Assembly: GCA_000818945.1 (NCBI GenBank)
Contig: KN805425.1
Location: 1 to 53,075 of the forward strand
Direction: 5' to 3'
Origin: Schizochytrium sp. CCTCC M209059
Lineage: Eukaryota > Sar > Bigyra > Thraustochytrida > Thraustochytriidae
Length of the DNA stretch: 53,075 nucleotides
The notes under the pieces are model-generated. The model was not told the origin of the DNA. It saw only the letters and a list, made by a program, of their open reading frames with translations, and did not search any database. Shown here piece after piece: positions 37,661-48,044 of the stretch. Position 1 is the first letter of the stretch; the number at the start of each line of letters is the position of its first letter. Position numbers and translations under genes: made by a program.

Positions 37661-40441
37661 ATGACCATGCTCTCGAGACGTGGACTTCTTGCCTGGACGC
37701 TGGCCCTCGTGGTTGCATCGCTGAGCGCTCTCTCCGGAGAGGCAGCGGTCATCTTGGGCATCGACTTTGGCACCACTTTCATCAAGGTGGCCTTTGTGCA
37801 GCCTGGCAAGGCCTTTGATATCGTCCTCAATGAGGCCGGCAAGCGCAAGACTAACAATGTCATTGCCTTTGGACGCGACGCCCGACTGTACGGCAGCACT
37901 GCAGCCGCAATGGCTCTTCGCGATCCCGAACATACCTTTTTCCGCACCCGAGATCTCCTTGGCGTCGCCGCCAACAGCGCCGAGGTGGAGCACCTTGGTA
38001 TGCTAGACATCCCCTACGAGCTCGAGGAAAACGCGGCGACGGGTGGTTTCAAGATTGTCATGGACAAGGGAACGGCCAAGGAGCGCAAGCTCCTTCCCGA
38101 GGAACTTGTTGCCATGATCCTCTCGAATGTGCAAAAGATGGCCTCCGACTTTACCGAGTCCAAGGTGCTCGACTGCGTCCTCACCGTTCCTCCCTTTTTC
38201 TCTCAGGCCCAACGCGAGGCGCTGCTGCTCGCAGCTGAGATCTCTGGCCTGCGCGTGCTGACCTTGGTCGACGAGAATGTTGCAGCAGCCGTCCAACATG
38301 GTGTCTACACCGAGTTCCAGAACGCCTCGCACAAGGTTCTTCTGTACAACATGGGCAGTGCCAGCACCAAGGTGACGCTGCTCGACTTTTACGGCAAGAC
38401 TGGAAAGGGCGGCAAGACGACGACGCAGATTGACGTATTGGCCAAGGCCTGGGACCGTACGCTCGGCGGTGATTCGATCGATATGCTCATGGTGCAAATG
38501 ATCGAGGACGCTTTTGAAAAGACGCACGGCGTAGACCCTGGCGTCGTTCGCGAGTCGCGTCGCGCGCTCGAGCGTATGCGCAGCCAGGCGACCAAGGTCA
38601 AGACGGTGCTGAGTGCCAACGCCGAAATCCCCGTCTCGATTGAAAGTCTACACGACGGTCGCGACGTACGTCTGCACGTGACGCGCAAGCAGCTCGAAGA
38701 TGCTGGCGCTGATCTCTTTGCTCGCGTCACTGCCCCCATCGAGCGTGTGCTGCAAGAGACGGGGACCTCTGTGGACGACCTGCACGCGATCGAAATCATT
38801 GGCGGCGGCGTGCGTGTGCCGCGTGTCAAGGAAATTCTCTCCGACTACCTCAAGGGCAAGGAGCTCGGCAGTCATCTCAACGGTGACGAAGCCAAAGCCT
38901 TTGGTGCCGTTTTCGTTGGCGCCAATATGAGCAAGGCTTTTCGCGTGCGTCCCGTCGGCCTCCGCGACATCACCACCGATACCGTCCAACTTGATTTGGT
39001 GGAGTCGGGCGAACCTGCTGCTGGAGCAGAGCCCTGGGCCAAAAGCGCGGTGCTTTTCAAGTCTGGCGACGCACTCGATGCCCGCAAGATTGTCAGCGTC
39101 AACGTGACGCACGACTTCACTTGCGAGCTCTCGCGCACGGCGCCCGATGCCCCGGAGCGGGCAACTGTTGCTTTCTACGAGCTCTCTGGAGTTCCCGAGG
39201 CCATTGAGCAGTTTGGCCAGCACGGAGACCCCAAGGTGAGCCTGACCATCAAGCTCGACCTGAACGACACGGTACAGCTGCTCCAGGCAGAGGCCATCTT
39301 TGTGGAAAAGCTTGCGCCGCCGCCGGAAGAGACCCCGGAAGCAGACGACGGGACCGCGCAAGCAACCGAGGGATCTGAAGATGCTGCCGCCGCAGACGCA
39401 GATGCAGACGCCGAGGCAGACGCCGAGGCAGACGCCGAGGCAGACGCCTCTAACGCAGACGCCGCGACGGAGGCGGAGGCGGAGGACAAAAAAGCAAAGA
39501 GCGAGGAATCGGAAAAAACTGACGCGTCCGAAGACACCAAGGATGCGGCGAGCAGCAAGCGCAAGGCAAGCCGAAGGAAGCACAAGAAGACTCCCACGCA
39601 GCGTACCCACCGTTTTCCTCTGACGGTAAAGCGCACGGATGCCGGACGTGCTGTTCGCGCCATCGACGATGAGGCCGTGGCGCACGCGCGCGAGGTTCTT
39701 GCCTCGTTCGATGCTTACGAGGAGGAACTCCGCACCAAGGAGGCCGTCAAGAACGAGGTCGAATCATTTGTCTTTGAGGCTCGCGACCAGGTTCGGTCCG
39801 CCGAGGAAGAGGTTGACCTGGTCATGAGCGAAGAAGAGAAGACGCAGCTTTTTGACGACCTTGAGGAGCTTGAGGACTGGCTTGACGGCGACGGTGCCGA
39901 TGCCTCGCTCGAAGAGTACCGTTCGCGGCGCAAGTCTTTTGAGAAGCGTCTGCGCAAGCTCTTTGGTCGCGTCAAGGAACTTGACCAGCGCCCGGCCGCC
40001 GCGCGTTCGGCGCGTGACCTGATGTCCAAGGTCAAGTCACAAGTCACAAAGGTATGGGCCAAGGAGCGCCCGTGGATTACGGAAGAAGAAAAGACCTTGG
40101 TGCTTGAGCGCGTCTCGGTGTTCGAGAGCTGGCTTAGCGACGTTGAGTCCCAGCAGTCCTCGCTCGGTTCGCTTGAGGCCGCAGCTTTTACAAGCGCCGA
40201 CGTGGCTGCTCACTTGGAGCCTCTGCACAGTGCGTTGGAGCACGCTCTTCGCCGTCCACTGCCGACACCACCCAAGAGCCCCAAGAAGGCTTCCGCATCC
40301 AAGGCCGATGCTAAAAAGGATGACACCACGACGGATCAGGAGCAAGAGCAGGGAGAAGAAGATGTTACGGCCGAGGAGACCGGAAAGCAGGAGGAGGAGG
40401 CGACTGAGGATCAAGAGGTAGAGGAAAAGGACGAGCTCTAA
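37661..40441 (+). CDS. HYOU1: HYOU1/GRP170-like ER-lumenal Hsp70-family chaperone
   Basis: 926 residues with no intron. The ATG at 37,661 (or 37,667) opens a signal peptide ending near SGEA (residue 28). The ATPase domain follows at once with GIDFGTT at 33-39, then TVPPFFSQAQREALLLAAEI, the VDENVAAAV segment and IIGGGVRVPRV before a beta-sandwich region. A long acidic loop of Asp-Ala-Glu-Ala repeats spans about 575-610, then a basic patch (KRKASRRKHKK) precedes the helical bundle typical of large Hsp70s. The protein ends in a second acidic tail and KDEL, the ER-retrieval signal. GRP170 proteins act as nucleotide-exchange factors for BiP and hold unfolded proteins during ER import. Length, acidic loop and KDEL favour GRP170 over BiP (about 650 residues). 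Confidence 0.95.
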   Translation: MTMLSRRGLLAWTLALVVASLSALSGEAAVILGIDFGTTFIKVAFVQPGKAFDIVLNEAGKRKTNNVIAFGRDARLYGSTAAAMALRDPEHTFFRTRDLLGVAANSAEVEHLGMLDIPYELEENAATGGFKIVMDKGTAKERKLLPEELVAMILSNVQKMASDFTESKVLDCVLTVPPFFSQAQREALLLAAEISGLRVLTLVDENVAAAVQHGVYTEFQNASHKVLLYNMGSASTKVTLLDFYGKTGKGGKTTTQIDVLAKAWDRTLGGDSIDMLMVQMIEDAFEKTHGVDPGVVRESRRALERMRSQATKVKTVLSANAEIPVSIESLHDGRDVRLHVTRKQLEDAGADLFARVTAPIERVLQETGTSVDDLHAIEIIGGGVRVPRVKEILSDYLKGKELGSHLNGDEAKAFGAVFVGANMSKAFRVRPVGLRDITTDTVQLDLVESGEPAAGAEPWAKSAVLFKSGDALDARKIVSVNVTHDFTCELSRTAPDAPERATVAFYELSGVPEAIEQFGQHGDPKVSLTIKLDLNDTVQLLQAEAIFVEKLAPPPEETPEADDGTAQATEGSEDAAAADADADAEADAEADAEADASNADAATEAEAEDKKAKSEESEKTDASEDTKDAASSKRKASRRKHKKTPTQRTHRFPLTVKRTDAGRAVRAIDDEAVAHAREVLASFDAYEEELRTKEAVKNEVESFVFEARDQVRSAEEEVDLVMSEEEKTQLFDDLEELEDWLDGDGADASLEEYRSRRKSFEKRLRKLFGRVKELDQRPAAARSARDLMSKVKSQVTKVWAKERPWITEEEKTLVLERVSVFESWLSDVESQQSSLGSLEAAAFTSADVAAHLEPLHSALEHALRRPLPTPPKSPKKASASKADAKKDDTTTDQEQEQGEEDVTAEETGKQEEEATEDQEVEEKDEL
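39392..39448. repeat. 12-bp coding repeat (DAEA) inside the HYOU1-like gene
   Basis: Four near-perfect GCAGACGCCGAG units encode the Asp-Ala-Glu-Ala run of the acidic loop. Copy number could vary between strains. Confidence 0.85.
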
Positions 40442-40794
40442 GCAATCTCATCGCTACGCGACCCACTCTCTATTGGACATACATACCTAGGCACCACCAC
40501 CATTACCCCACCCACGTGTGTTCTCTTGTCTTCTCGTTCTTCTTCCATGATCCTTTCTCTTCTTCCCGCGTGTCCCCAAAACACATCACTAGTAGAAGTC
40601 CTGCGGGTCTGATCTCTCTGAATGAAAGATTCATGCACAACCATTCAACGAATAAAAAATTGATGCATTTTTTTCGTCTTTCGCCTTTTTTCTTGGTCGA
40701 AGGATTGTCAGCTTACGTTATTTGGCCTATGCAGCAGTCAAGGAGAACACAAACATCAATTGTTAACCTAGTTTCCAGTCATAATTGGGCATGC

Positions 40795-40827
40795 GCAGCA
40801 GCAGCAGTAGTAGTAGTAGTAGTAGTA
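40795..40827. repeat. GCA then GTA triplet repeat
   Basis: Four GCA units pass into six GTA units, a compound microsatellite apparently made by one substitution spreading. Confidence 0.85.
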
Positions 40828-41069
40828 CCTGAGAAGAGCTGAGCTTACTAGCACGCGAAAGCTCAAATCGTTTCCATCTATTGGCAAGCCGTGCGCGCAT
40901 GCGCGGCGTCCGCTTTCATTATCGGCACTAATTTTCCTTGTTCATTCCCTTCATACGCCTTTGTTTTTTGGTTTGGTTTTTCTCTCTCCCCTGGCATCTG
41001 GCACGCGCGCACACAAATAGATTGATGTACAAGATGGACACCGAGCTGTCCACATTGCATCCTTGCTTC

Positions 41070-41373
<304 letters not shown>

Positions 41374-41522
41374 ACATACACTTGGTAGGGGCTCTCAGAC
41401 TGCCTACGCGCATGTTATAGTGATTGCCATTTGGCGAGCTAGCGAACAGACACGTCTTCTTCTCCGTGTGCAAGCGAAAAGGAAGCATGTGCCAAAGTGG
41501 AAATGGAAAAAAGGAAAGGACA

Positions 41523-42140
41523 TCACAAGGCTGGAACCCCGTCGTCCCAATTGTCTAGCACACCTTTCACTTGGCGTCTATTAATGCTGTTGCGTCCGTT
41601 GGCATCATTGTCATCAACATGATCATTGTCATCGCAGTTGACTTTACTATCCTGAGTCCATGACTCGTCAGCGACATCGGCGTCTTCATCGTCAAACTCT
41701 GGGATGAAATCGCTTTCAATGCTAAACAACTGCTTGGTTCGTGCGTCCCCTGACACATCCGAATGAGAGGCCTCGGCAACATCGACCAAGGTGTTGCCTG
41801 CCTCATCGGCTTCATCCTGCTCCTGCTCCAGCTGCTCGCGCAGGTCGCGCTGCTCGCGGCCGAAGCGCTCCGCCGCCTCCAGCAGTCCGGAGCCGCCGAT
41901 GCCGTTCAGCTGCCGCACGTAGTCCGTGCAGGCGGCCTCGACAAAGTCGCTCACGCTGGCGTACCTGTCTCCCGAGTGCACCTCCACGAGCGTCACGCCG
42001 TCGGCGTCCACCGTGGCGCTCGGCCTCGTGTCGCGCTGCCGCACGTCTTCGCCGGCGCCGAAGGCGCTCGGGAACACGGTCACGCGCCCCAGCGCCCTCC
42101 GCCGCGGCCGCCGCTCGTGCAGCCGCGCCGCGCTGTACAT
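41523..42140 (-). CDS. Unrecognised 205-residue protein with Glu/Gln helix and acidic tail
   Basis: I do not recognise this protein. The ATG at 42,140 starts MYSAARLHERRPRRRALGRV; the open frame extends upstream only through low-complexity sequence to a GTG. Residues 1-20 are Arg-rich. A folded-looking part follows (VDADGVTLVEVHSGDRYASV, DFVEAACTDYVRQL). Next comes a predicted coiled coil (ERFGREQRDLREQLEQEQDE), then an acidic Asp/Asn-rich tail with FIPEFDDEDADVADESW. Codon use is mixed: strongly GC-biased at the start and AT-richer in the last third, which has few GC-ending codons. The latter might be a fast-evolving tail. It is divergent from AP-1 mu across 1.6 kb. An upstream exon is possible (see 42,690-42,790). 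Confidence 0.55.
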   Translation of the reverse strand: MYSAARLHERRPRRRALGRVTVFPSAFGAGEDVRQRDTRPSATVDADGVTLVEVHSGDRYASVSDFVEAACTDYVRQLNGIGGSGLLEAAERFGREQRDLREQLEQEQDEADEAGNTLVDVAEASHSDVSGDARTKQLFSIESDFIPEFDDEDADVADESWTQDSKVNCDDNDHVDDNDANGRNSINRRQVKGVLDNWDDGVPAL

Positions 42141-42327
42141 CGCGCCCGGCCTCTGCCCGCTCTCCGCCCTCCCTCCCTCGCTCGCTCGCTCGCCCGCGCG
42201 CCGCCTGCACCCAAGCCGCGCCGCCGAAAGCGCTCCGGCGCCGCCCACGCGCCCCAGCTCGTAGTGGTTGTGCTTGTGCTTGTGCGCGCCGCTCTTCTTT
42301 TCTTCTCCTTCTCCGCCCTTGCCACAG

Positions 42328-42360
42328 GAAAGAAAGAAAGAAAGAAAGAAAGAAAGAAGG
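42328..42360. repeat. GAAA tetranucleotide repeat
   Basis: Seven to eight perfect AAAG units, 190-220 bases upstream of the 205-residue gene start. Confidence 0.85.
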
Positions 42361-42580
42361 CGCTGAGACAGACAGTCAGAGAGACGCACAGACAGACTTG
42401 GAGTCACAGAGAGAGCGACATAGCCCACTTGCCGCGGCGGCCCGCAAGTGCAGAATGCGACTTTGCCGCTCTTGCGCCGCCTTTCCGCGCAATGGACTTG
42501 GACGAACGTGGACGTCTTGGCACGGACGGCATGGCAAGGCCCTCGCGGCCTCAGGCAAACTTCTCCGCTCCTCTCATATC

Positions 42581-42604
42581 CTCCCTCCCTCCCTCCCTCC
42601 CTTT
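42581..42604. repeat. TCCC tetranucleotide repeat
   Basis: Five to six TCCC units, so GGGA on the other strand, in noncoding DNA. Confidence 0.85.
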
Positions 42605-43540
42605 CTGCATCGCTCGCGACTTGGTTAATGCGAGAGCGAGAGAAGAACGCGTAGCGCGGACGCCGGAGGCCCGAGGCGAGTGAGTGAGCCGCAGCAATTT
42701 CTTGGCCTCCTTTTTGGAGATCGTGGCCTCCTCCGAGGCCTCCTTCAACCCCGTCGGGTCAATTTCTGCGACGCCAGGCCCTACCTGACTCCCCGCGCAG
42801 CTCAACACAGTGATGATCCCCGTGCGTGTCGCCTCGAGACCATCATGCTGCTGCGTGCACAAGGCTGCACATGGACTGGCCGCCGAGCATCCATTTCCAC
42901 TCCACATCCACATCCATTGTTGTCCACAACTTGAAGAAGAAGAAGAAGAAAAGCCTCTCCTGATCTTCCCCGCCCTCATCGTCATCATTATCACCCGAGT
43001 CCCGTCAACTTGTGACGTGCGAGGACTCGCGTGAACCCCTCCAAAACGGCCCTTCGCCAGCCAGCATCCAAGCTGAGCCTCCTCTTCTAGCTAGCTAGCC
43101 ATCCAGCACGTCCTCTTCTTCGCATTCGCGCCCTCCAAGGCCGGTCTCGCAGTCAGTCATCCATCCTTTCCTCCCCACCAGCTTCATCTCCTCGCCGTGG
43201 CTCTTCTCCCCAATCTGCACCGTGCATGCGATCATGCTCATGACGAACTTCAATTCAATTGTTGAAGCCAGTTGTCACGGTTGTTGCTCTTGTTTTTGTT
43301 GTTCTTCTTGTTGTTTATACTGCCGCCTGTGCTTAGCTATCTATCTACGTATCTATCTATCTATCATAGTAGCACCGTCACGAGAGCCGCAAGCAGCGAG
43401 GAGCAAGATCGGCAACTCAGCGGCCGCGAGCTCGCGCACGCAGACGCGCAGACGCGCAGCGCGGACGCGCGGACAGGCGACGAGGCTCGGAGCGGCGCTG
43501 CGCGAGGGCGCGGCGTGAGGTGATCGGCCTCCTGCGGCGG

Positions 43541-43578
43541 GCTGCCTGCCTGCCTTGCTGCCTGCCTGCCTGCCTGCC
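43541..43578. repeat. CTGC tetranucleotide repeat
   Basis: Imperfect CTGC/CTTG units about 180 bases upstream of the AP-1 mu start. Confidence 0.8.
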
Positions 43579-43758
43579 AAACTAAATCGGCGCGCGAACG
43601 GGCTGTTGGCCGGGTCGCGACAGCGTGGCAGCGTCGCGGCGCGCGGGCGAGCGAGCGCGAGGCGGCGCAGGGAAGGGAGCTGCGGCAAGCGACGCGGCGG
43701 AAGCAATAGCTGAAGAAGAAGGAGGAGGAGGATAAAGCGAAAAGCAAACGCGGGAAAG

Positions 43759-45033
43759 ATGTCGGCAAGCGCGATCTTCTTCACAGACCTCAAGGGCAAG
43801 ATCCTCATTAGCAGAAACTATCGCGGCGATGTGCCCGTCTCGTGCATTGAGCGATTCGCGACCCGCATCCAAGAGGAGGAGGAGGCGGACCGCAAGCCCG
43901 TGTTCACGGAACAGGATGTGACCTTTGTCTACATCAAATACAACAACCTCTATGTGCTGTCGGTGACGAAAAAAAACTCCAACGTCTTTACGATGATGAA
44001 CTACATGGTGCGTCTCTGCGGCGTGCTCAAGGGCTACTTTGGCGAAGTGTCGGAGGAGAGCATCCGCGACAACTTTGTGATCATTTACGAGCTTCTTGAC
44101 GAGACCATGGATTTCGGCTTCCCGCAGACCACCGAGGAGAAGATCCTTCGCGAGTACATTACGCAGAGCAGCTTTCGCCTGGAAAAGCAGCCGCGACCGC
44201 CCATGGCCCTCACCAACGCCGTGTCGTGGCGCTCGGAGGGTATTGTGCACCGCAAGAATGAGGTCTTTCTTGACGTCATTGAGGAGCTCAACTTGCTCGT
44301 CTCCGCGTCGGGTCAGGTCCTCCACTCAGAGATTCTCGGCAAGATCAAAATGAAGTCCTTCCTCTCAGGCATGCCCGAGCTCAAGCTAGGTCTCAATGAC
44401 AAGCTCATGTTCAAGGCATCGGGCCGGAACTACGCCAAGGGCAAGGCGGTGGAGCTCGAGGACGTGAAGTTTCACCAGTGCGTGCGTCTTGCGCGCTTTG
44501 AAAATGACAGAACCATTAGCTTCATTCCTCCAGACGGCGAGTTCGAACTTATGAGCTACCGCCTCAACACGCATGTCAAGCCGCTCATCTGGGTCGAGGC
44601 GGTTGTAGAGCCGCACAAGTCGAGCCGTATCGAGTACCTCATCACGGCGCGTTCCCAATTTAAGTCAAGATCCATCGCCAACAATGTCGAGATCACGATC
44701 CCAGTTCCCACCGATGTGGACTCGCCATCCTTCAAGACCACCATTGGCACGGTCACCTATGTTCCAGACAAGGACGCCATCGTCTGGTCTATCAAGCAAT
44801 TTTACGGCGCCAAGGAGGTGGTCATGCGCGCACATTTTGGCCTGCCCTCCACCTCGGATCCGAACGACACCTCATGGAAGCAGCCGGCATCTGTAAAGTT
44901 TGAGATCCCCTACTTTACTGTTTCAGGGATCCAGGTCCGCTATCTCAAGATCATCGAGCGCAGCGGCTACAGCGCGCTGCCTTGGGTGCGCTACATCACA
45001 CAGAACGGCGATTACAGCCTGCGGATGAGTTAG
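43759..45033 (+). CDS. AP1M: AP-1 clathrin adaptor complex mu subunit
   Basis: 424 residues, ATG to TAG, with no intron, matching the usual 420-425 of AP-1 mu. Residues 1-140 form the longin-like N-terminal domain (DLKGKILISRNYRGDVPVS, ESIRDNFVIIYELLDETMDF). Residues about 168-422 form the mu-homology domain that binds YxxPhi sorting signals: SGMPELKLGLNDK, then ELEDVKFHQCVRL, RTISFIPPDGEFELMSYRLN and the ending SGYSALPWVRYITQNGDY. The start MSASAIFFTDLKGK and the NAVSWRSEGI..RKNEVFLDV linker point to AP-1 and not AP-2 mu. AP-1 sorts cargo between the trans-Golgi network and endosomes in clathrin-coated vesicles. The gene is single here and convergent with the deubiquitinase gene. Confidence 0.96.
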   Translation: MSASAIFFTDLKGKILISRNYRGDVPVSCIERFATRIQEEEEADRKPVFTEQDVTFVYIKYNNLYVLSVTKKNSNVFTMMNYMVRLCGVLKGYFGEVSEESIRDNFVIIYELLDETMDFGFPQTTEEKILREYITQSSFRLEKQPRPPMALTNAVSWRSEGIVHRKNEVFLDVIEELNLLVSASGQVLHSEILGKIKMKSFLSGMPELKLGLNDKLMFKASGRNYAKGKAVELEDVKFHQCVRLARFENDRTISFIPPDGEFELMSYRLNTHVKPLIWVEAVVEPHKSSRIEYLITARSQFKSRSIANNVEITIPVPTDVDSPSFKTTIGTVTYVPDKDAIVWSIKQFYGAKEVVMRAHFGLPSTSDPNDTSWKQPASVKFEIPYFTVSGIQVRYLKIIERSGYSALPWVRYITQNGDYSLRMS

Positions 45034-45488
45034 CCTCACGTTAAGCTTTTTTCCAACATCTACACTGTCCTTGTCAGGCGCGCTGCCGAGCTTGACGCGG
45101 AAACTGTCATTGCGAAAGTTGCGCTGAGCGCGTCCAACAAGGGTATACATCAAATGCTTTTTCATCATAATACACGAGATATTGCTCCTCTCTCCTTTTT
45201 ATCGCTTGTTCTCAAGGTTGGGACGTGGGAACCTTTTTTTGGTTCTTTTCTTTTTATTCCCTTGCGTATTCTCGCAGCAGCTTTTGCGTGGATAGTCTTG
45301 CTGCATGACCGGCAGTGAGATGACGCCTTTCTATGGCTCACCGGACCAGAAATGAATGGCTCGCCCTTCGCGTTGCTTGGCTTTGCTTCGCACCAGGCAA
45401 GTCGTGTCGACTTCACTTTTGGACTTGAGCTCATGCTCGTAGACACATAGAGTCAATCCGTACCGAATGTGGAAAGCGAACAGTTTAC
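45034..45488. other. Convergent 3' spacer between AP-1 mu and the deubiquitinase
   Basis: 455 bases with T-rich stretches on the plus strand near 45,230-45,260. It carries both genes' 3' ends and no other feature that I can support. Confidence 0.7.
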
Positions 45489-48044
45489 TTAGCTCTCACT
45501 CGTGTCGACGTCAATGCGCTCGAAAAACAGCAGATACGCCTCGTCCTCCAGTACTTCCTCGCGGCGCTTTACAGGTCGCACTTGCATGTCAGAGGCGTAC
45601 CACCATTTCCCTCGCGTCGGTACACCATGCTTCATCTCGAATTGCGGATGATGCCCTGGTTCCATGGACGTTGCCACTGCAGGGCGAGTATAGCAAATGT
45701 AGTGCCCTCGGTTCAGTCCAGCGCCGCGATGACAAACGACGCCATAGAGACGATACGAGTGTGAAACACCCGCAAAGTTAAAGTCTTCGATCTCTTTGAC
45801 ACGCACGTGCGACTTGATTTTGCGCGTGTGAATGTCACCGTTGCTAAAGGTTGTCTGAAAGCGCTTGAGATGCAGCGCAAGGTAAGGAGGGGCACGTGAA
45901 AGTGTGTCCGTCATGACAGCATCGCGCTTCATGATCTTGGGCTTTGTACTTTTCGCCTGCGCCCCTTGGTCCAGCCCTGCTGCACCAGTCCCTTCATCGT
46001 CTTCAGGGCCAAGTGAGCCAGAATCCGGCGGGACTGGAAAGGATTCGGGACCAGAGAACGTGCCATTCTGCAGAGCTGGCGTCAGCTGAGAGTGCGGCGA
46101 GGGTGGAGCCTCAGAAGCGTCGTCCATTGACGTAGGCGAGCTGATGTCGGACCGATGAAAATTGGATGCGTCACTATCATCCGATAAATACACCTCCTCC
46201 TCCTCCTCCTGCTCCTGCTCCTCCACGCCTTCCTCTCTCTCCTCGTCAAGAGTGGGTTGGCCGAGGCTTAGCTCCTGAAGCTGCGCGTCCAAGCCGCCCA
46301 TGGAATCTGCATCGCCAACTTGACCATGACCATCCTTCGAATCCGAGACTTTGCCTGATGCGGCATCAAGACTGTCATGGCTATCGCTCTCTTGCTGCGC
46401 AATGTTCATGTCGTCGTTGTCAGCATCGCCACCATCCGCGGGAGAGGAACAGTTCTCACATTCCAAACCATTGTCGTCGTCAACACGTAAAAAGGTCTCG
46501 GCCTGAATCTGGGCAATACAATCGCCGATTTGGGCCTCGGAACCCTTTGGCGCGTCAGGAACATCGAGTGAGGTAACCACACTTTCCTCCGTTCGACGCG
46601 ACGTGTGTCCACAATGAAGACAGCGTACTTCGCGCGTCACTTCTGTGGACAGCGCTTGCCAAACATAGGAAGTAAAGCTCTCGTCCGCGGCACCCCCTGC
46701 GCCGCTGGCAGAATCTTCCCCTGTCATGGCTTCCCACAAGGCCTTTTCATCTTCCTCTAGAGCGCGCAGCACCTCTACTAAGAGTTCATGCGCGTCTTGC
46801 TGGCCAAAGCCGCCGAGTTGAGGAGCCCGCAGCATAATCTGCGCAAGCATTTCGCTGGGATGCACATGCTTCAGGGGCACCAAAGGCGGCGAGGACGGCA
46901 CGACCCGTGCTTTGTCGCTAATCTTGCCATCATCGAATTTGTCCGTTTTCAAGCCACAAAGAGCGTCTTCATCCGAAGCCACCTTATGCTCATCGAACTT
47001 GATGGTGCTGGTTTTGAAGTCGTTGTCGTCGTCGTTGTCGCTCCACGCGTCTCGCTTTCCCTTGGATTTGGCCTTACGCCGTTTGCCAATGCGTCGTCCG
47101 TGATCGACAATGCTGCCGGAAAAGACAGAGTCTAGAATCCCGGCAAACGCTTCGGTGAAGCTGAGATCGACCTCAGGAAAGTCCTGCTCTCGTCGGTGCG
47201 CTTCCATAGCGGACGAGACAATCTCTCGCACCAAGCTTGGTGAGTGGGTCAACACTTGGAGAACGCTGTTGAAAAAGCATGAGTTTCCGACATTGGCAAT
47301 GCCGAACAGCTTGCCAGCCTTTGACGCGGAAGCTTTTGTGCACGTTGCGCTGTCTTCAACTTTTTGAGCAGGAACAAGATCTTCTCCTTCGGCCTCAGTG
47401 CTGTTTGAAGTCGATGCATTGGCTTTCTTTTTCTTTTGCTTGCGTTCTTTCTTCACGACCTTTTTCGCCTCTGCTGCCTTTTCTGAATTGTCCTCTCCGC
47501 CATCGCATGCAGTCTCGGCCGCGGCAGCTGCAGCCTCGGCGCAGAAGGCCGCAAGTTCTGCCTTGTGACCAACGACCCAATCGTGAATGTCGTCAAGAAA
47601 TTTGGGCAAGCGCGCATCGCGAAAGGTGACAGGATGAGCCACATCGCAAAAAACTCTGTCATCCTTGGACCCACAGCGCGTGCAGACCAATCTGCAAGCC
47701 CCGTGATCAGTAGCGAGCGTGACAAAGACTGGGTGAGAAAACGAAGTTGTGTGCTTTTCTAGCTCGCGAGGATGGCCCACAAGTTCGCCACAGGTGACGC
47801 AGACACATGCAGGATTGCTCTCATCTGTCTTAACGGTTGTATCCGCCGCAGGCTCGGGCAGCTCAAGACGCTTGAGCGCCCGTAGGCTGGCTGGTGGTTT
47901 GAAGCCTTCTTTTTTCTTGAGGTGCCTGCACTGCTGCTCCTGCAACTCTAGCTGCATTTGCAGTTGCTGCGGTGGACCATTCAAATCAGCGCTGGCATGC
48001 AGTCCAGGCTCGCCTACCCTCGTTGTCGCCCCGCCGCGTGGCAT
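45489..48044 (-). CDS. USP16/45-like ubiquitin-specific protease with ZnF-UBP
   Basis: 851 residues from the ATG at 48,044 (the frame upstream reaches only a TTG). A zinc-finger UBP domain lies at about 80-133, with CVTCG, an EKHTTSFSHP histidine pair and CTRCG; such domains bind free ubiquitin C termini. After a Lys-rich linker the catalytic domain begins with the Cys box GIANVGNSCFFNSVLQVL (nucleophile Cys256), interrupted by a long acidic insert. QQDAHELLVEVLRAL and a Cys-pair finger (CLHCG ... CENC) follow, then another disordered insert. The His box GLNRGHYICY and a final WWYASDMQVRPV complete it. All catalytic elements are present. USP16-type enzymes remove ubiquitin from histone H2A and other substrates. 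An additional short 5' exon cannot be excluded. Confidence 0.93.
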   Translation of the reverse strand: MPRGGATTRVGEPGLHASADLNGPPQQLQMQLELQEQQCRHLKKKEGFKPPASLRALKRLELPEPAADTTVKTDESNPACVCVTCGELVGHPRELEKHTTSFSHPVFVTLATDHGACRLVCTRCGSKDDRVFCDVAHPVTFRDARLPKFLDDIHDWVVGHKAELAAFCAEAAAAAAETACDGGEDNSEKAAEAKKVVKKERKQKKKKANASTSNSTEAEGEDLVPAQKVEDSATCTKASASKAGKLFGIANVGNSCFFNSVLQVLTHSPSLVREIVSSAMEAHRREQDFPEVDLSFTEAFAGILDSVFSGSIVDHGRRIGKRRKAKSKGKRDAWSDNDDDNDFKTSTIKFDEHKVASDEDALCGLKTDKFDDGKISDKARVVPSSPPLVPLKHVHPSEMLAQIMLRAPQLGGFGQQDAHELLVEVLRALEEDEKALWEAMTGEDSASGAGGAADESFTSYVWQALSTEVTREVRCLHCGHTSRRTEESVVTSLDVPDAPKGSEAQIGDCIAQIQAETFLRVDDDNGLECENCSSPADGGDADNDDMNIAQQESDSHDSLDAASGKVSDSKDGHGQVGDADSMGGLDAQLQELSLGQPTLDEEREEGVEEQEQEEEEEVYLSDDSDASNFHRSDISSPTSMDDASEAPPSPHSQLTPALQNGTFSGPESFPVPPDSGSLGPEDDEGTGAAGLDQGAQAKSTKPKIMKRDAVMTDTLSRAPPYLALHLKRFQTTFSNGDIHTRKIKSHVRVKEIEDFNFAGVSHSYRLYGVVCHRGAGLNRGHYICYTRPAVATSMEPGHHPQFEMKHGVPTRGKWWYASDMQVRPVKRREEVLEDEAYLLFFERIDVDTSES

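Larger units (their letters stand above)
42141..43758. other. Divergent spacer between the 205-residue gene and AP-1 mu
   Basis: It holds GAAA, TCCC and CTGC tetranucleotide repeats. A minus-strand stretch around 42,690-42,790 reads as a Lys/Glu-rich, GC3-biased peptide and may be a missed exon. The remainder shows no supportable gene. Confidence 0.5.
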
